Positions 41,652 to 49,768 are shown, counted from the stretch's first letter. The stretch is DNA of 64,000 nucleotides from an uncultured Prevotella sp. (GCA_946404405.1 CAMJDL010000002.1:62001-126000); one strand, 5' to 3'. Numbers and translations are program-made. The notes: generated by a model not told the origin, from the sequence alone.

Positions 41652-43523
41652 TTATTGTACTTTGATAATCTTGATATCATAGACACCGGGGGTACCAGGT
41701 GCTGTAGAATCTATAGTATACAGCTGGGCCTTGTGTTCGCTGAAGGCTGCTGCACTGGTGATGGAGACTGCGTAGTACACATTGTTGGCAGTCTTCATAT
41801 AGTAGGTCTTGCTGGAGTCGTAGGTACCAGCAGACTGGTTCACATAAGTCGGTGCGACATATTTTGTCGTCGTATAAACGTAAGCATAATACGTGTCAGC
41901 TGTAGAGGGGGTGAACTTCACATTGCTGATAGCTGGTGTAGAGCTGTCAGCCAGAGGAACTGTCGTTTCGAGTGTTGCCGTTTCAGCAGTCATGGTGATG
42001 CCCATATCTGAACCAGTGAGCTGAGCAAATACCTCAGACTCTGAAGCAGCCTTGCTGAGCTTGTAGACTTGAGCCTTACCTGCTGTGTCGCCCAGACCTG
42101 TAGGAGTGATGACAGCACCAGTTGCACTGTTAGAGACTACAACGTAGATAGGCTTGGTGGCTGTGTATTCGTTAACAATGGCACCTTCTGCATAGGTGGT
42201 GATGCTGTTAGTAGAAACAGACGAGATGGTCTGCTGCTGTTCCTCAGTGACATCAAAGGTGATGGCATCGAAGGTGATGGGCTTCAGGCCTTCTGGGTCT
42301 GTAGGATCGTCGTTGGCATCAACACTACCTGTGGTACCATTGGTCTTGTCGGTAATCTTAAAGATGTAGGTATAGGCAAAATTGCTCTTCCACTTCATAT
42401 ATTCTGCTGGAACGATGGCACGTGCACCACGAACATGAATGACATCAGGAGAACCGTCTTCAGCATACATCGTGAAGTCGAGCTTCAGGAGCAGCGGGTT
42501 CGTGTTGTCAACAAATGGGAACACAGAAGCATATTCACTGTTAACCCATGTCGGTGAAGAGGCGGTGGTGCCTAAGTCTGTTCCGATAAGACCAGAACCT
42601 GAACCCAGTTTCAGGGCATAGTCATAGCCGCTCGTGGGGTTCGACATCTTTGGTCTGTTCTCAATAGCAGGATCTGTATTATCGAAATAGGTGACATTCA
42701 GGGTCTGGTCAGCAGAACGCTTGACGTTTTGCAATGATGCATAGAAATAGCCATCGTCCTTGGCATCTTTCATAGCAGCAAAACTGGTAACAGCTGCCGT
42801 AGCATCGTCATCAATATAGAACTTGTCAATCTGAACCTTATAGCCAGGAATGGTCTCGTAGAAACCAATGCGCAGCAGGGTGCCGATGTTGCGGAAAGTA
42901 AAGTTGACCGTCTTTTCGTAATCTGCTTTGGCAACAGTTACACGATCAGAGAAATAGAGGTTGTTAAGTGTGGCACCACTCTTGAGGGATACGGCATAAC
43001 CCTTGTTGTACAGTGATGTGGCATCTTCAGTGACTTTGGTCACAGAAACCAGGTCAGTACTTTTCTTAGGAAAGCTGATGTTCGGACTTGAGAAAGCATA
43101 GAACGTGTGGCCATTGACGGCACTATAATCCCAATACTTGATACCCTGTGAAGACGGGGTGGCATCGTAAGCTTGCAAACCGATATAGCCCCAGTTACTG
43201 GCATTAGCCTCATTGCTGCCAGCAGTATTCTCTACCCATTTTACTTGGAAGTTGTTAAACACAACAGCATCATTAGTGGCAGTCTTGTCTTCAGCTGCAA
43301 CGTGCTTCGTGCCATACACAACGAACGTGTTACCTAATTTGGAGGCAGCTGTCGCACCATAGGATGTGGCACGGGTAATAACACTGTTGTTGCCACTGAA
43401 AGCAATCACTCCAGCGTCGTTCGCAGGATTTGCTGAAGTGTTGTCTCCAACCAACTCGTCACTTGTACAGCCAAAAAGCGCTACAAGAACTAAAGATGTT
43501 AGTATAGAATAGATTCTTTTCAT
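41652..43523 (-). CDS. Long fimbrillin-family lipoprotein (623 aa), first paralog
   Basis: The lipoprotein signal ends LVALFGCTSDELVGD (Cys about 19). The mature start GVIAFSGNNSVITRATS has Arg 51 as candidate maturation site, then NTFVVYGTKHVAAEDKTATND. Other landmarks are IKYWDYSAVNGHTFYA, IPGYKVQIDKFYIDDDATAA, EYMKWKSNFAYTYIFKITD and the C-terminal GVYDIKIIKVQ. It is the first fimbrillin after the DUF5119 gene (45-base gap). The strong similarity to the next gene points to tandem duplication. Confidence 0.85.
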   Translation of the reverse strand: MKRIYSILTSLVLVALFGCTSDELVGDNTSANPANDAGVIAFSGNNSVITRATSYGATAASKLGNTFVVYGTKHVAAEDKTATNDAVVFNNFQVKWVENTAGSNEANASNWGYIGLQAYDATPSSQGIKYWDYSAVNGHTFYAFSSPNISFPKKSTDLVSVTKVTEDATSLYNKGYAVSLKSGATLNNLYFSDRVTVAKADYEKTVNFTFRNIGTLLRIGFYETIPGYKVQIDKFYIDDDATAAVTSFAAMKDAKDDGYFYASLQNVKRSADQTLNVTYFDNTDPAIENRPKMSNPTSGYDYALKLGSGSGLIGTDLGTTASSPTWVNSEYASVFPFVDNTNPLLLKLDFTMYAEDGSPDVIHVRGARAIVPAEYMKWKSNFAYTYIFKITDKTNGTTGSVDANDDPTDPEGLKPITFDAITFDVTEEQQQTISSVSTNSITTYAEGAIVNEYTATKPIYVVVSNSATGAVITPTGLGDTAGKAQVYKLSKAASESEVFAQLTGSDMGITMTAETATLETTVPLADSSTPAISNVKFTPSTADTYYAYVYTTTKYVAPTYVNQSAGTYDSSKTYYMKTANNVYYAVSITSAAAFSEHKAQLYTIDSTAPGTPGVYDIKIIKVQ

Positions 43524-43568
43524 ATTCGTCAGTATTTACTGGTTTGTATATTTCGTTAATTCTCTCGT

Positions 43569-44744
43569 TTACATGTCAAATTCGTATGTGCCGCCATCTT
43601 CGGTCTCTTTCACCACTGCGTCGAAACCGCTACCGCCTGAGCGGGTGGGTATCGAGATGGTGTCGACGTCGAGCTCTACAGTGATAACGCCACCTTTGTA
43701 TTTCTCGCGAATCTGGTCGGTTACGTCGAACACGAAGGTGGAGTCCATACCATTGTTGAACTGCATAGTGAAGTCCATATAGTGGCGATGGGCATCTTTC
43801 ACCTCACTGGGATCGCTGATCTGGTTGGCTCGCAATCCGCAGATACCGAAAGTCAATACACGACCACCAATGATATCTACCAGTTCACCGTCCTTATCAC
43901 AGTTTTTCTTGAGGTTGGCATTGAAATAGACCGTGATGGCATCATCACCTGCCTTACCTGTGTTCATGTTGGTGCTGCGAGCCATACCTGAAAGGTCGGC
44001 ATTACCATCGATACTGCTGATGCGTCCCTTGTTGTTGTGCAGAATGACCTGCGTCAAATAGATATAGGTGAGAGGTCTCAGCGTCATCTTCAGAGTTCTG
44101 ACCCATGCGTGACGTTCCTCGTCATAGACAAAGCCGTCCAGGTTTCTGTTAATTTCAATAGCTTGCTCATATACCACCATCAGCGGTTCGGGTGCGTTGA
44201 AGGCATGGGTATAGCGTGGAGCATTATAACGCGTGCTACGCATCGTCGCATTGGTATAGGCGATAACAGAGTCGAGCGAACTGCTTTCATCGATAACGAT
44301 ACTCTGCACACCATCCTTGGTCTTAATCTCATTCCACAGCATCATGTCCCAAAAACCCCAGTCGTACATGCCCTGGAAACTATTACCGTGAATAGTGTCC
44401 CTGATAACACCGGTATGGGGGGCGTAAGGCACCTCGCCTGTATAGTATCTGCGAACTTCAAATACTCCGGGTAAAGTATAGCCAATCTCACCATAGGTAG
44501 CGATATCTACGGCATCCCAACCATAGTACCAGTTGGCTTGCAAATCAAAATTGGTATTCATATCCATCACGGTACCCCAATAGCTCTCAAAGTCCAGATC
44601 GACAACAGACAGTTCTATCGTCGTTTCCTGGGCATCATAGAGGTGAAGCGGTGGCTCAGGGCTACAGCTTGTCATGAGGCCCATAGGTCCTATAAGACCC
44701 ATTAGGCCCATAAACCCTATCATTGCTATCATCAGCTTCTTCAT
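43569..44744 (-). CDS. DUF5119 family lipoprotein
   Basis: A 391-residue lipoprotein whose signal is made of GFMGLMGLIGPMGLM repeats and ends MTSCSPEPP. The mature protein starts LHLYDAQETTIELSVVDLDFESYW and carries MYDWGFWDMMLWNE and YIYLTQVILHNNKGRI, consistent with the DUF5119 family found in Bacteroidales fimbrial loci. The family's fold and position beside DUF3575 proteins suggest an anchor or assembly role comparable to Mfa2/FimB (inference). Its ATG overlaps the DUF3575 stop by four bases, so translation is likely coupled. The collagen-like signal peptide derives from a GGTCCTATAAG-type simple repeat. Confidence 0.75.
   Translation of the reverse strand: MKKLMIAMIGFMGLMGLIGPMGLMTSCSPEPPLHLYDAQETTIELSVVDLDFESYWGTVMDMNTNFDLQANWYYGWDAVDIATYGEIGYTLPGVFEVRRYYTGEVPYAPHTGVIRDTIHGNSFQGMYDWGFWDMMLWNEIKTKDGVQSIVIDESSSLDSVIAYTNATMRSTRYNAPRYTHAFNAPEPLMVVYEQAIEINRNLDGFVYDEERHAWVRTLKMTLRPLTYIYLTQVILHNNKGRISSIDGNADLSGMARSTNMNTGKAGDDAITVYFNANLKKNCDKDGELVDIIGGRVLTFGICGLRANQISDPSEVKDAHRHYMDFTMQFNNGMDSTFVFDVTDQIREKYKGGVITVELDVDTISIPTRSGGSGFDAVVKETEDGGTYEFDM
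44676..44715 (-). repeat. AGGCCCATAGGTCCTAT-type repeat encoding a signal peptide
   Basis: Imperfect units of about 9 bases (AGGCCCATA, GGTCCTATA, AGACCCATT, AGGCCCATA) encode the GLMGLIGPMG part of the DUF5119 signal peptide. Related units at 44781-44813 encode the SYETYKTFRT tail of the upstream gene, and similar ones lie at 36130-36170. Confidence 0.6.
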
Positions 44745-46321
44745 GGCTGCTCCCTCCTTTCTACCTTAGTGACTTGAGTTCTGAAGGTCTTATAGGTCTC
44801 GTAGGACTTAAAGCTGACGCCTTTCTTCTGTATACGGCGATACAGTAAGTCGTAGCTTAGGGTAATACCCACACGGGTCGGGCCAATCCAGTTCCAGCGG
44901 TACTGGCGCTTCTTAAACAGTTCTGGTCTCTGCGCCCACTTATAGTAGTAAAGTCCGTCGCGATAGGCGGGGTTCACAGGATTCTCAAACTGATAGGGGT
45001 CGTACTTACAACGGAAGAAGCCCACCTGCAGGCCCAGTTCCAGTTTCCAGCGTCCACTACTACTTAGAGGCAACACATAACCTGCACCTACACCAGCACC
45101 AATGCCTTCGCCAACCCAGCCTCGGTCAGCATCGAAGCAGATGCCAAAGACTGCCAGATGGGTATAGGCCTGCAGGTAGAAACCCGTAAAGGCTTTCTTG
45201 TTGTGTTCGTAAGCCTCGAGGTTTGGCTCATAGACTCTGTTGTTGCTCTTGTTTGCCTTGACAGCACCCCTTGGATAGTAACGGGCCTCCAGTTGATAGT
45301 TGCGGAACTGGAAATACTTATGGGCATCGTAGTCCTGCCACCAAGGCATGTCGAACGATGCACCAAAGGTGAAGTGACCATTCAGGGGGTAATACTCAAT
45401 GGCAATATTGGGAATGGGAGCCCAGCGATCGTAGCCAGGAATGTAGGCGCCATACAACAATACGTTGGTCTTCACGGCAAGCATTTTTTTGCGCAGGAAA
45501 GTGCCATCTTCCTCAATTTCTTGGGCAAGCAGGGTGTCTGTAGCAACAGCAGTGGTTTCACCAGAAGACGGCTTGATGTCTATGGCACCAGTCTTCTTCG
45601 ACTCATCAGGCGTAATTTCCTTCAAGGCAACAACCATCTCCGACGATTCTTGCTTGCGGAAGAACAGCATGATGCGGGCAGCACGCAGGTCTGGGAAGTA
45701 GGTCCTACGCAGGCGTTTCCATAGCTGGCCCTTACGAGTCTTCATCAGTGCTGACTTCAAATGCCGCTCGTCGTTCTTGGCCAGATAATTGTCGCACAGG
45801 TCCTTTACAAACTCGTAGTCTGGGTCGTTGGCTCTCTCCAGGGCAATACAGAGTGAACGGTAGTCCTCGACGATGAACTCCTCGCTAAGGCGTTTGTTGG
45901 CAGGATCCTTCAAATCCTTGAAAATCAGACGAGATGTTACATAGTCGGTCAGTGCCTTAGCACGGCGCTCACTCAGCATCTTGTTAAACTGGTAGGGACC
46001 TTCTGGCGAAGCAGCACCACGAATGACGATAGCCACTAACTTCATGCTATCCTCATTAATCTGTGGTAGTATCACTTTCTCCAACTCCTCAAGGGTCTTG
46101 TCGCCCTTGGGCAGTCCGTATTTGTTGATGGGGAATACAACCTTTGCACTATTATCGTAGAACTCCTCGTCAGTCAGCTTGATGGAGTCTTTGTTGTTGA
46201 CAAACCAAATATATGAATAATTGCCCCTTTCGTCGTCAGGTAGTGGAATAAAGAGAGGGTCGGCAACCACATACTGGGTCATGCAAAGTAGCAGAACCAG
46301 CAGCGCAAAAATGTTTTTCAT
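44741..46321 (-). CDS. OmpA-like/DUF3575 outer-membrane protein
   Basis: Taken from the ATG at 46321 it is 526 residues and starts with a clear signal peptide (MKNIFALLVLLLCMTQYVVA). An in-frame ATG at 46375 would add 18 hydrophilic residues before it, which is less likely. The N-terminal half holds an OmpA-type segment (VAIVIRGAASPEGPYQFNKM, then LSERRAKALTDYV). The C-terminal half is a DUF3575-like barrel (VKTNVLLYGAYIPGYDRWAP, then NIAIEYYPLNGHFTFGASF). In Bacteroidales such proteins head fimbrial operons and may serve as an outer-membrane platform, which is an inference here. It is the first gene after the promoter at 46.47 kb. The C-terminal SYETYKTFRT tail comes from a simple repeat. 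Confidence 0.8.
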   Translation of the reverse strand: MKNIFALLVLLLCMTQYVVADPLFIPLPDDERGNYSYIWFVNNKDSIKLTDEEFYDNSAKVVFPINKYGLPKGDKTLEELEKVILPQINEDSMKLVAIVIRGAASPEGPYQFNKMLSERRAKALTDYVTSRLIFKDLKDPANKRLSEEFIVEDYRSLCIALERANDPDYEFVKDLCDNYLAKNDERHLKSALMKTRKGQLWKRLRRTYFPDLRAARIMLFFRKQESSEMVVALKEITPDESKKTGAIDIKPSSGETTAVATDTLLAQEIEEDGTFLRKKMLAVKTNVLLYGAYIPGYDRWAPIPNIAIEYYPLNGHFTFGASFDMPWWQDYDAHKYFQFRNYQLEARYYPRGAVKANKSNNRVYEPNLEAYEHNKKAFTGFYLQAYTHLAVFGICFDADRGWVGEGIGAGVGAGYVLPLSSSGRWKLELGLQVGFFRCKYDPYQFENPVNPAYRDGLYYYKWAQRPELFKKRQYRWNWIGPTRVGITLSYDLLYRRIQKKGVSFKSYETYKTFRTQVTKVERREQP

Positions 46322-46460
46322 TCGACGTCGGTCGGACAAAAAAATGGGGCCATATGTGGTTGTCAAGTTGATCATCTATAAATCAAAAAATACGTTAACG
46401 AATTTGCAATTCTTGTCATTTAGCGACATTTTTGGGTCGCAAACATTATTATTATAGCCG

Positions 46461-46491
46461 CAAAGATAGGTGTTTTTGTTGAAACTTCCAA
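46461..46491 (-). promoter_or_regulatory. Promoter of the fimbrial operon
   Basis: On the minus strand the -7 element TATCTTTG (46461-46468) and the -33 TTG (46489-46491) are separated by 20 bases, matching the Bacteroidetes consensus. The leader of about 130 bases to the ATG at 46321 contains a small hairpin (GCGAC/GTCGC arms at about 46423-46440). Confidence 0.6.
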
Positions 46492-46640
46492 GAAAAAATC
46501 GTTTTTTTTTGCTATAAACCCCTTATTTTTGTTCACTTTCTCCTTTTTGGCCTCCGTATTTAACATTTATTACCAGCTTTTTGTCGAACTATTTGTGAAA
46601 GTGGTAAAAATAGTTAATCCAACACTATATATCGAAAAAG

Positions 46641-46672
46641 TTGTCTGAATCGAAAGTTTTTTTGTAACTTTA
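46641..46672 (+). promoter_or_regulatory. Promoter of the pseudouridine synthase gene
   Basis: TTG at 46641-46643 and TAACTTTA at 46665-46672 with a 21-base spacer; the last base of the -7 element departs from TAnnTTTG. The leader is short, about 15 bases. The 46376-46693 gap holds nothing else but this and the divergent fimbrial promoter. Confidence 0.5.
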
Positions 46673-46693
46673 CACGCGAAAATTTCAAGAGCA

Positions 46694-48154
46694 ATGGTGT
46701 TGCATCCTCTACATACAAACATCGCGAAGCCGGAACGGTTCACGTATCCGTTTAATTACGAGCCGCATCCTTTGTGCCAGTTGGCTGTCAAGGAGGTGCA
46801 GGCTGAGATTGCACGCATCAATCCCCAAGAGGGCAAGATGTTTGGGGTGCTGGTGGTGGAAATGGATGATGGAAGATGTAAGATGGAAGATGGAAGAGGG
46901 AAGATGTTGGGGTTCCTGGCAGCTTACTCTGGATTGTTGGAAGGACGTAACGACTGGGAGTACTTTGTGCCCCCCGTGTATGATGCTCAGCAACCTGATG
47001 GGTACTTCAAACAACAAGAACGGGTAATTTCTCAGACTTCAGCCATCAGCCCTCAGACTTCTAAAGAGATGTCACAAAATTTACAAGAGTGGTTGTTTCA
47101 TCAATACAAGCTATTGAATGCACGTGGAGAGGTGAAGGACTTGGTGGCTATTTGGCAGGACTATTACGACCGGCCTAAACTGCGGGAGAAGTATCCGTTA
47201 CCCCCTGGTGGTACGGGCGATTGCTGTGCACCAAAGCTGTTGCAGTATGCCTATCAGCATGGGCTGAAACCTGTTTGTATGGCAGAATTCTGGTGGGGCG
47301 AATCAACAAAGACGGAGTTGCGTCAACACTTGAATTACTATCCGGCATGTCGTGGAAAATGTAAACCTATTTTGACGTGGATGTTGCAGGGTTTGGAGGT
47401 CGATCCTGACCCGGAATTGTTAGGATTTCAGAAGATGGACATTCCTGTGGTTTATGAAGACGAATGGCTGCTGGTGGTCAATAAGCCCAGTGGTATATTG
47501 TCTGTACCAGGACGTGTCTCTGACTATTCCGTCGAGACGGTGATGCAGGAGCGTTATCCTGGCTGTAAGGTGGCCCATCGTTTGGATATGGGTACAAGCG
47601 GCTTGCTGATCATCGCCAAGACACCAGACGCCTATCGTGCTCTGCAAGAGCAGTTTATCAAGCATCAAGTGAAAAAGAAATATATCGCCAAATTGGAAGA
47701 TCATTCCTCATTCCACATTCCTCATTCCTCATTTCCGACTAAAGGTCGGATAGAGTTGCCTTTGCGACCTGATCCGATGAACAGGCCTAGGCAGGTTGTC
47801 GATATGGAACATGGGAAGCGAGCGGTGACAGACTACGAGTTCATCAGTCCTAATATAGTAGCTCTCTATCCGCAGACGGGCCGCACCCACCAGTTGCGCA
47901 TCCACTGTGCGCATCCTGACGGGCTGGGACGCCCCATTGTGGGCGACGAACTCTATGGCACCAAGGGCGAACGCCTCATGCTGCATGCCGCAGAACTCTG
48001 GTTCACGCATCCTGTGAAAGAGGTGCAGATGCATTTCAAATGTGGAATGAGGAATGAGGAATGTGGAATGGTCGCCTCCGGCGATTGTCAATTAAGAATT
48101 GAGAATTCAACATTCGGACATCGCAGCGAAGCGAGAATAATTCAAAATTCGTAA
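46694..48154 (+). CDS. RluA-family pseudouridine synthase with repeat-derived insertions
   Basis: A 486-residue protein converting uridine to pseudouridine in structured RNA. The catalytic motif is HRLDMGTSGLLIIAK with Asp 298. GRTHQLRIHCAHPDG and PIVGDELYG are the later conserved motifs. The N-terminal 200 residues (YPFNYEPHPLCQLAV and FGVLVVEM, then GFLAAYSGLLEGRNDW) match the extended form common in Bacteroidales. Four low-complexity segments interrupt the family pattern: residues 57-72 (MDDGRCKMEDGRGKM), about 113-123 (SQTSAISPQTS), about 338-350 (HSSFHIPHSSFPT), and a tail of about 35 residues after FKCGMRNEECGM. All are in frame, and the catalytic motifs are intact, so the enzyme is probably active. 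The RNA target cannot be told. Confidence 0.85.
   Translation: MVLHPLHTNIAKPERFTYPFNYEPHPLCQLAVKEVQAEIARINPQEGKMFGVLVVEMDDGRCKMEDGRGKMLGFLAAYSGLLEGRNDWEYFVPPVYDAQQPDGYFKQQERVISQTSAISPQTSKEMSQNLQEWLFHQYKLLNARGEVKDLVAIWQDYYDRPKLREKYPLPPGGTGDCCAPKLLQYAYQHGLKPVCMAEFWWGESTKTELRQHLNYYPACRGKCKPILTWMLQGLEVDPDPELLGFQKMDIPVVYEDEWLLVVNKPSGILSVPGRVSDYSVETVMQERYPGCKVAHRLDMGTSGLLIIAKTPDAYRALQEQFIKHQVKKKYIAKLEDHSSFHIPHSSFPTKGRIELPLRPDPMNRPRQVVDMEHGKRAVTDYEFISPNIVALYPQTGRTHQLRIHCAHPDGLGRPIVGDELYGTKGERLMLHAAELWFTHPVKEVQMHFKCGMRNEECGMVASGDCQLRIENSTFGHRSEARIIQNS
46862..46911 (+). repeat. GGAAGATGTAAGAT repeat inside the pseudouridine synthase gene
   Basis: Tandem-like units of GATGGAAGA insert about 16 codons between VVEM and GFLAAYSG without breaking the frame. 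Related GAGATGAAAGAT units lie between genes at 49.77 and 51.72 kb. Confidence 0.6.
47703..47744 (+). repeat. TTCCTCATTCC repeat inside the pseudouridine synthase gene
   Basis: Units of CATTCCTCATTCC encode HSSFHIPHSSF, a peptide pattern characteristic of this simple-repeat family. The reverse complement of the same word recurs at 48043-48070 as GGAATGAGGAATG. Confidence 0.6.
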
Positions 48155-48178
48155 TTCGTAATTCAAAATTTATAAGTT
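48043..48178 (+). repeat. Mosaic simple repeat forming the gene tail and spacer
   Basis: In order: GGAATGAGGAATGAGGAATG units, a palindrome TCGCC-TCC-GGCGA (48072-48084), AATTAAGAATTGAGAATTC, a GCAGCGAAGCGAG block, then AATTCGTAATTCG units up to the next start codon. The pseudouridine synthase frame reads through most of it, giving a probable non-native C-terminal tail. Confidence 0.65.
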
Positions 48179-48484
48179 ATGGTAAAGCACATTATTCTCT
48201 GGACATTGAATCCAGAACTCTCTGAAGAAGAGAAGAAGGCCGTTAAGGCAGGTATTAAGGCAGGTTTGGAAGGCTTGGTAGGCAAAGTGCCAGGTCTTAT
48301 CGACGTGAAAGTACATATCGACGGACGTCTGGCATCGTCGAATGCTGACGTGATGCTCGACAGCACACTTGAGAGCGAAGAGGCCCTGAAAGGCTATGCC
48401 GTTCATCCTGAACATGTCGCTGTAGCAAATGGTAAGGTCCGCCCCTACACAGTACAACGTTCTTGCCTCGACTTCGAAATATAG
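48179..48484 (+). CDS. Dabb (stress-responsive A/B barrel) protein
   Basis: A 101-residue protein beginning VKHIILWTLNPELSEEEK and ending with the HPEHVAVANGKVRP segment, which fits the Dabb family of small dimeric alpha/beta barrels. Members are often stress-associated and mostly without a defined reaction. It is cytoplasmic, with no signal peptide. It follows the pseudouridine synthase by 24 bases of simple repeat and is probably co-transcribed. The function here is unknown. Confidence 0.8.
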   Translation: MVKHIILWTLNPELSEEEKKAVKAGIKAGLEGLVGKVPGLIDVKVHIDGRLASSNADVMLDSTLESEEALKGYAVHPEHVAVANGKVRPYTVQRSCLDFEI

Positions 48485-48508
48485 TGACAGGCTGTTGTTG
48501 CGTAGCAG

Positions 48509-48522
48509 CGCAACGCATTGCG
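48509..48522. promoter_or_regulatory. Palindromic 14-mer, copy 1 (possible LacI-family operator)
   Basis: CGCAACGCATTGCG, with CGCAA/TTGCG arms. It is identical to the copy at 48685-48698, 176 bases away, just upstream of the LacI-family gene. Operator function is inferred from position and symmetry. Confidence 0.4.
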
Positions 48523-48544
48523 TGAAGTTTGTTGTGGTTTCTCA

Positions 48545-48574
48545 TTGTCATTTGTTGGATTTTCCATACATTTG
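48545..48574 (+). promoter_or_regulatory. Promoter of a candidate small RNA
   Basis: TTG at 48545-48547 and TACATTTG at 48567-48574 with a 19-base spacer match the Bacteroidetes consensus. No coding start with a plausible protein follows within 100 bases; a terminator-like hairpin does. Confidence 0.45.
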
Positions 48575-48580
48575 CAGCAG

Positions 48581-48684
48581 AAACCAACACAATTATGTTA
48601 TTATAAATGTAGTTCCACGAGAGGTAATCTAATGGACACGCACGACATGCCACTGGTCTTTTCAGACGAGTGGCATTTTAATTA
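48581..48684 (+). ncRNA. Candidate small RNA of about 100 nt
   Basis: Bounded by the promoter at 48545-48574 and the hairpin at 48647-48676 followed by TTTTAATT. I see no match to a known RNA family. It could also be the leader of the LacI-family gene, but that gene has its own promoter further down. Confidence 0.35.
48647..48680 (+). terminator. Hairpin terminator
   Basis: ATGCCACT (48647-48654) pairs with AGTGGCAT (48669-48676). The stem extends by three pairs past one G-G mismatch around a six-base loop, then comes TTTTAATT. The U-run is short. Confidence 0.5.
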
Positions 48685-48698
48685 CGCAACGCATTGCG
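48685..48698. promoter_or_regulatory. Palindromic 14-mer, copy 2 (possible LacI-family operator)
   Basis: CGCAACGCATTGCG, identical to the copy at 48509-48522 and extended here by CAAC. It lies 24 bases before the -33 element of the LacI-family promoter, a position suited to autoregulation. Confidence 0.45.
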
Positions 48699-48721
48699 CA
48701 ACATTTTGATCTATTGTTGCG

Positions 48722-48750
48722 TTGTTTTTCACAAAAAAGTAGTAACTTTG
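48722..48750 (+). promoter_or_regulatory. Promoter of the LacI-family gene
   Basis: TTG at 48722-48724 and TAACTTTG at 48743-48750; the spacer of 18 bases is slightly short. The start codon follows 19 bases after the -7 element. Confidence 0.5.
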
Positions 48751-48769
48751 TGGGGTCATTAATAGAACT

Positions 48770-49768
48770 ATGAAACGGATATCGCAGCGAGATATAGCCC
48801 GCCAGTTAGGCATCAATGTCAGTACAGTGTCACGAGCACTGCGCGGATTGGATGGTGTCAGCCCTGAATTGAAGCAACAAATTGAGAAGTTGGCAGAGGA
48901 TGCGGGCTATCGTCCCAACCCCTTTGCCGTGAGTCTGCGTTACGACACCACACGAACCATTGGCATCGTTGTACCAGACATTGCATACAACCAATATGCA
49001 CGAATCGTGAAAAACATCGAGGCTGAAGCACGCATGGCTGGCTATATGTGCATCATTACCGACACGGACGACACTTACGAGAATGAGGTGAACTGTCTGG
49101 AAATGTTGGTCAATATGCATGTCGAGGGTATCATCATCTGTCCATCGCAGGACACCGTTGACTTCCGTCATCTGAAGCAGCTCAAACAGTCGCACATGCC
49201 TGTGGTATTGTTTGACAGAGCACCGGATTTAGACATCTCGTCTGTCATCTTCAATGATGCTGCCTCAGCACGCGAGGCTACGAACTGCCTGATTGATGGC
49301 GGTGCCCGTCGCATCGCCTTCTTGGGTGGTCCTAACCAGCAGAAACAGATGACAGATCGCAAACATGGCTATCTGGAGGCCCTACGTGAACGGGGCATTC
49401 CTATCCGTCCTGAACTGGTCAAGAGCCATCGTATCAGTTTTAACTCTGGTTTAAGCGATACGCTCGACTTGTTGCAATTGCCTGAACCGCCTGACGCCAT
49501 CCTGGCTACACATGGTCTGTTGGCCATCTCTGCCTTACAGGCTATGACGAACTGCGGAAAACGTATTCCTGACGAGGTGGCGCTTGTGGGCTATATGAGT
49601 GACTGGGTGTCAGAGATGTCGCATCCTCGCATCTCGTTCGTCCGTCAGAATCTGAAAGAAATAGGTATCAAGGCCTTCCGACTGTTGCTCGACCAAATGA
49701 ATGGTGACGACAGTGTGCAGCACGTGGTGGTGAAGACAAGGATGGAACTGAGAGATAGTACGAGATGA
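48770..49768 (+). CDS. LacI-family transcriptional regulator
   Basis: A 332-residue regulator. The N-terminal helix-turn-helix is ISQRDIARQLGINVSTVSRA (residues 4-23), followed by the hinge region GYRPNPFAVSLR. A periplasmic-binding-like sensor domain begins TIGIVVPDIAYNQYA near residue 64 and has the usual EGIIICPSQ and GGARRIAFLGG segments. It would bind a palindromic operator and respond to a sugar or related ligand. Two identical palindromic 14-mers lie upstream. It sits directly before the TonB-receptor/GH9 run, which it plausibly controls (inference from position). Confidence 0.88.
   Translation: MKRISQRDIARQLGINVSTVSRALRGLDGVSPELKQQIEKLAEDAGYRPNPFAVSLRYDTTRTIGIVVPDIAYNQYARIVKNIEAEARMAGYMCIITDTDDTYENEVNCLEMLVNMHVEGIIICPSQDTVDFRHLKQLKQSHMPVVLFDRAPDLDISSVIFNDAASAREATNCLIDGGARRIAFLGGPNQQKQMTDRKHGYLEALRERGIPIRPELVKSHRISFNSGLSDTLDLLQLPEPPDAILATHGLLAISALQAMTNCGKRIPDEVALVGYMSDWVSEMSHPRISFVRQNLKEIGIKAFRLLLDQMNGDDSVQHVVVKTRMELRDSTR

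Noticed and set aside
46322..46375. Upstream ATG at 46375 for the DUF3575 gene
   Set aside because: It would put 18 polar residues (INLTTTYGPIFLSDRRR) before a normal signal peptide that starts at 46321.
46376..46693. Invertible (phase-variable) promoter for the fimbrial operon
   Set aside because: I saw no inverted repeats of useful length flanking the promoter region and no recombinase gene nearby.
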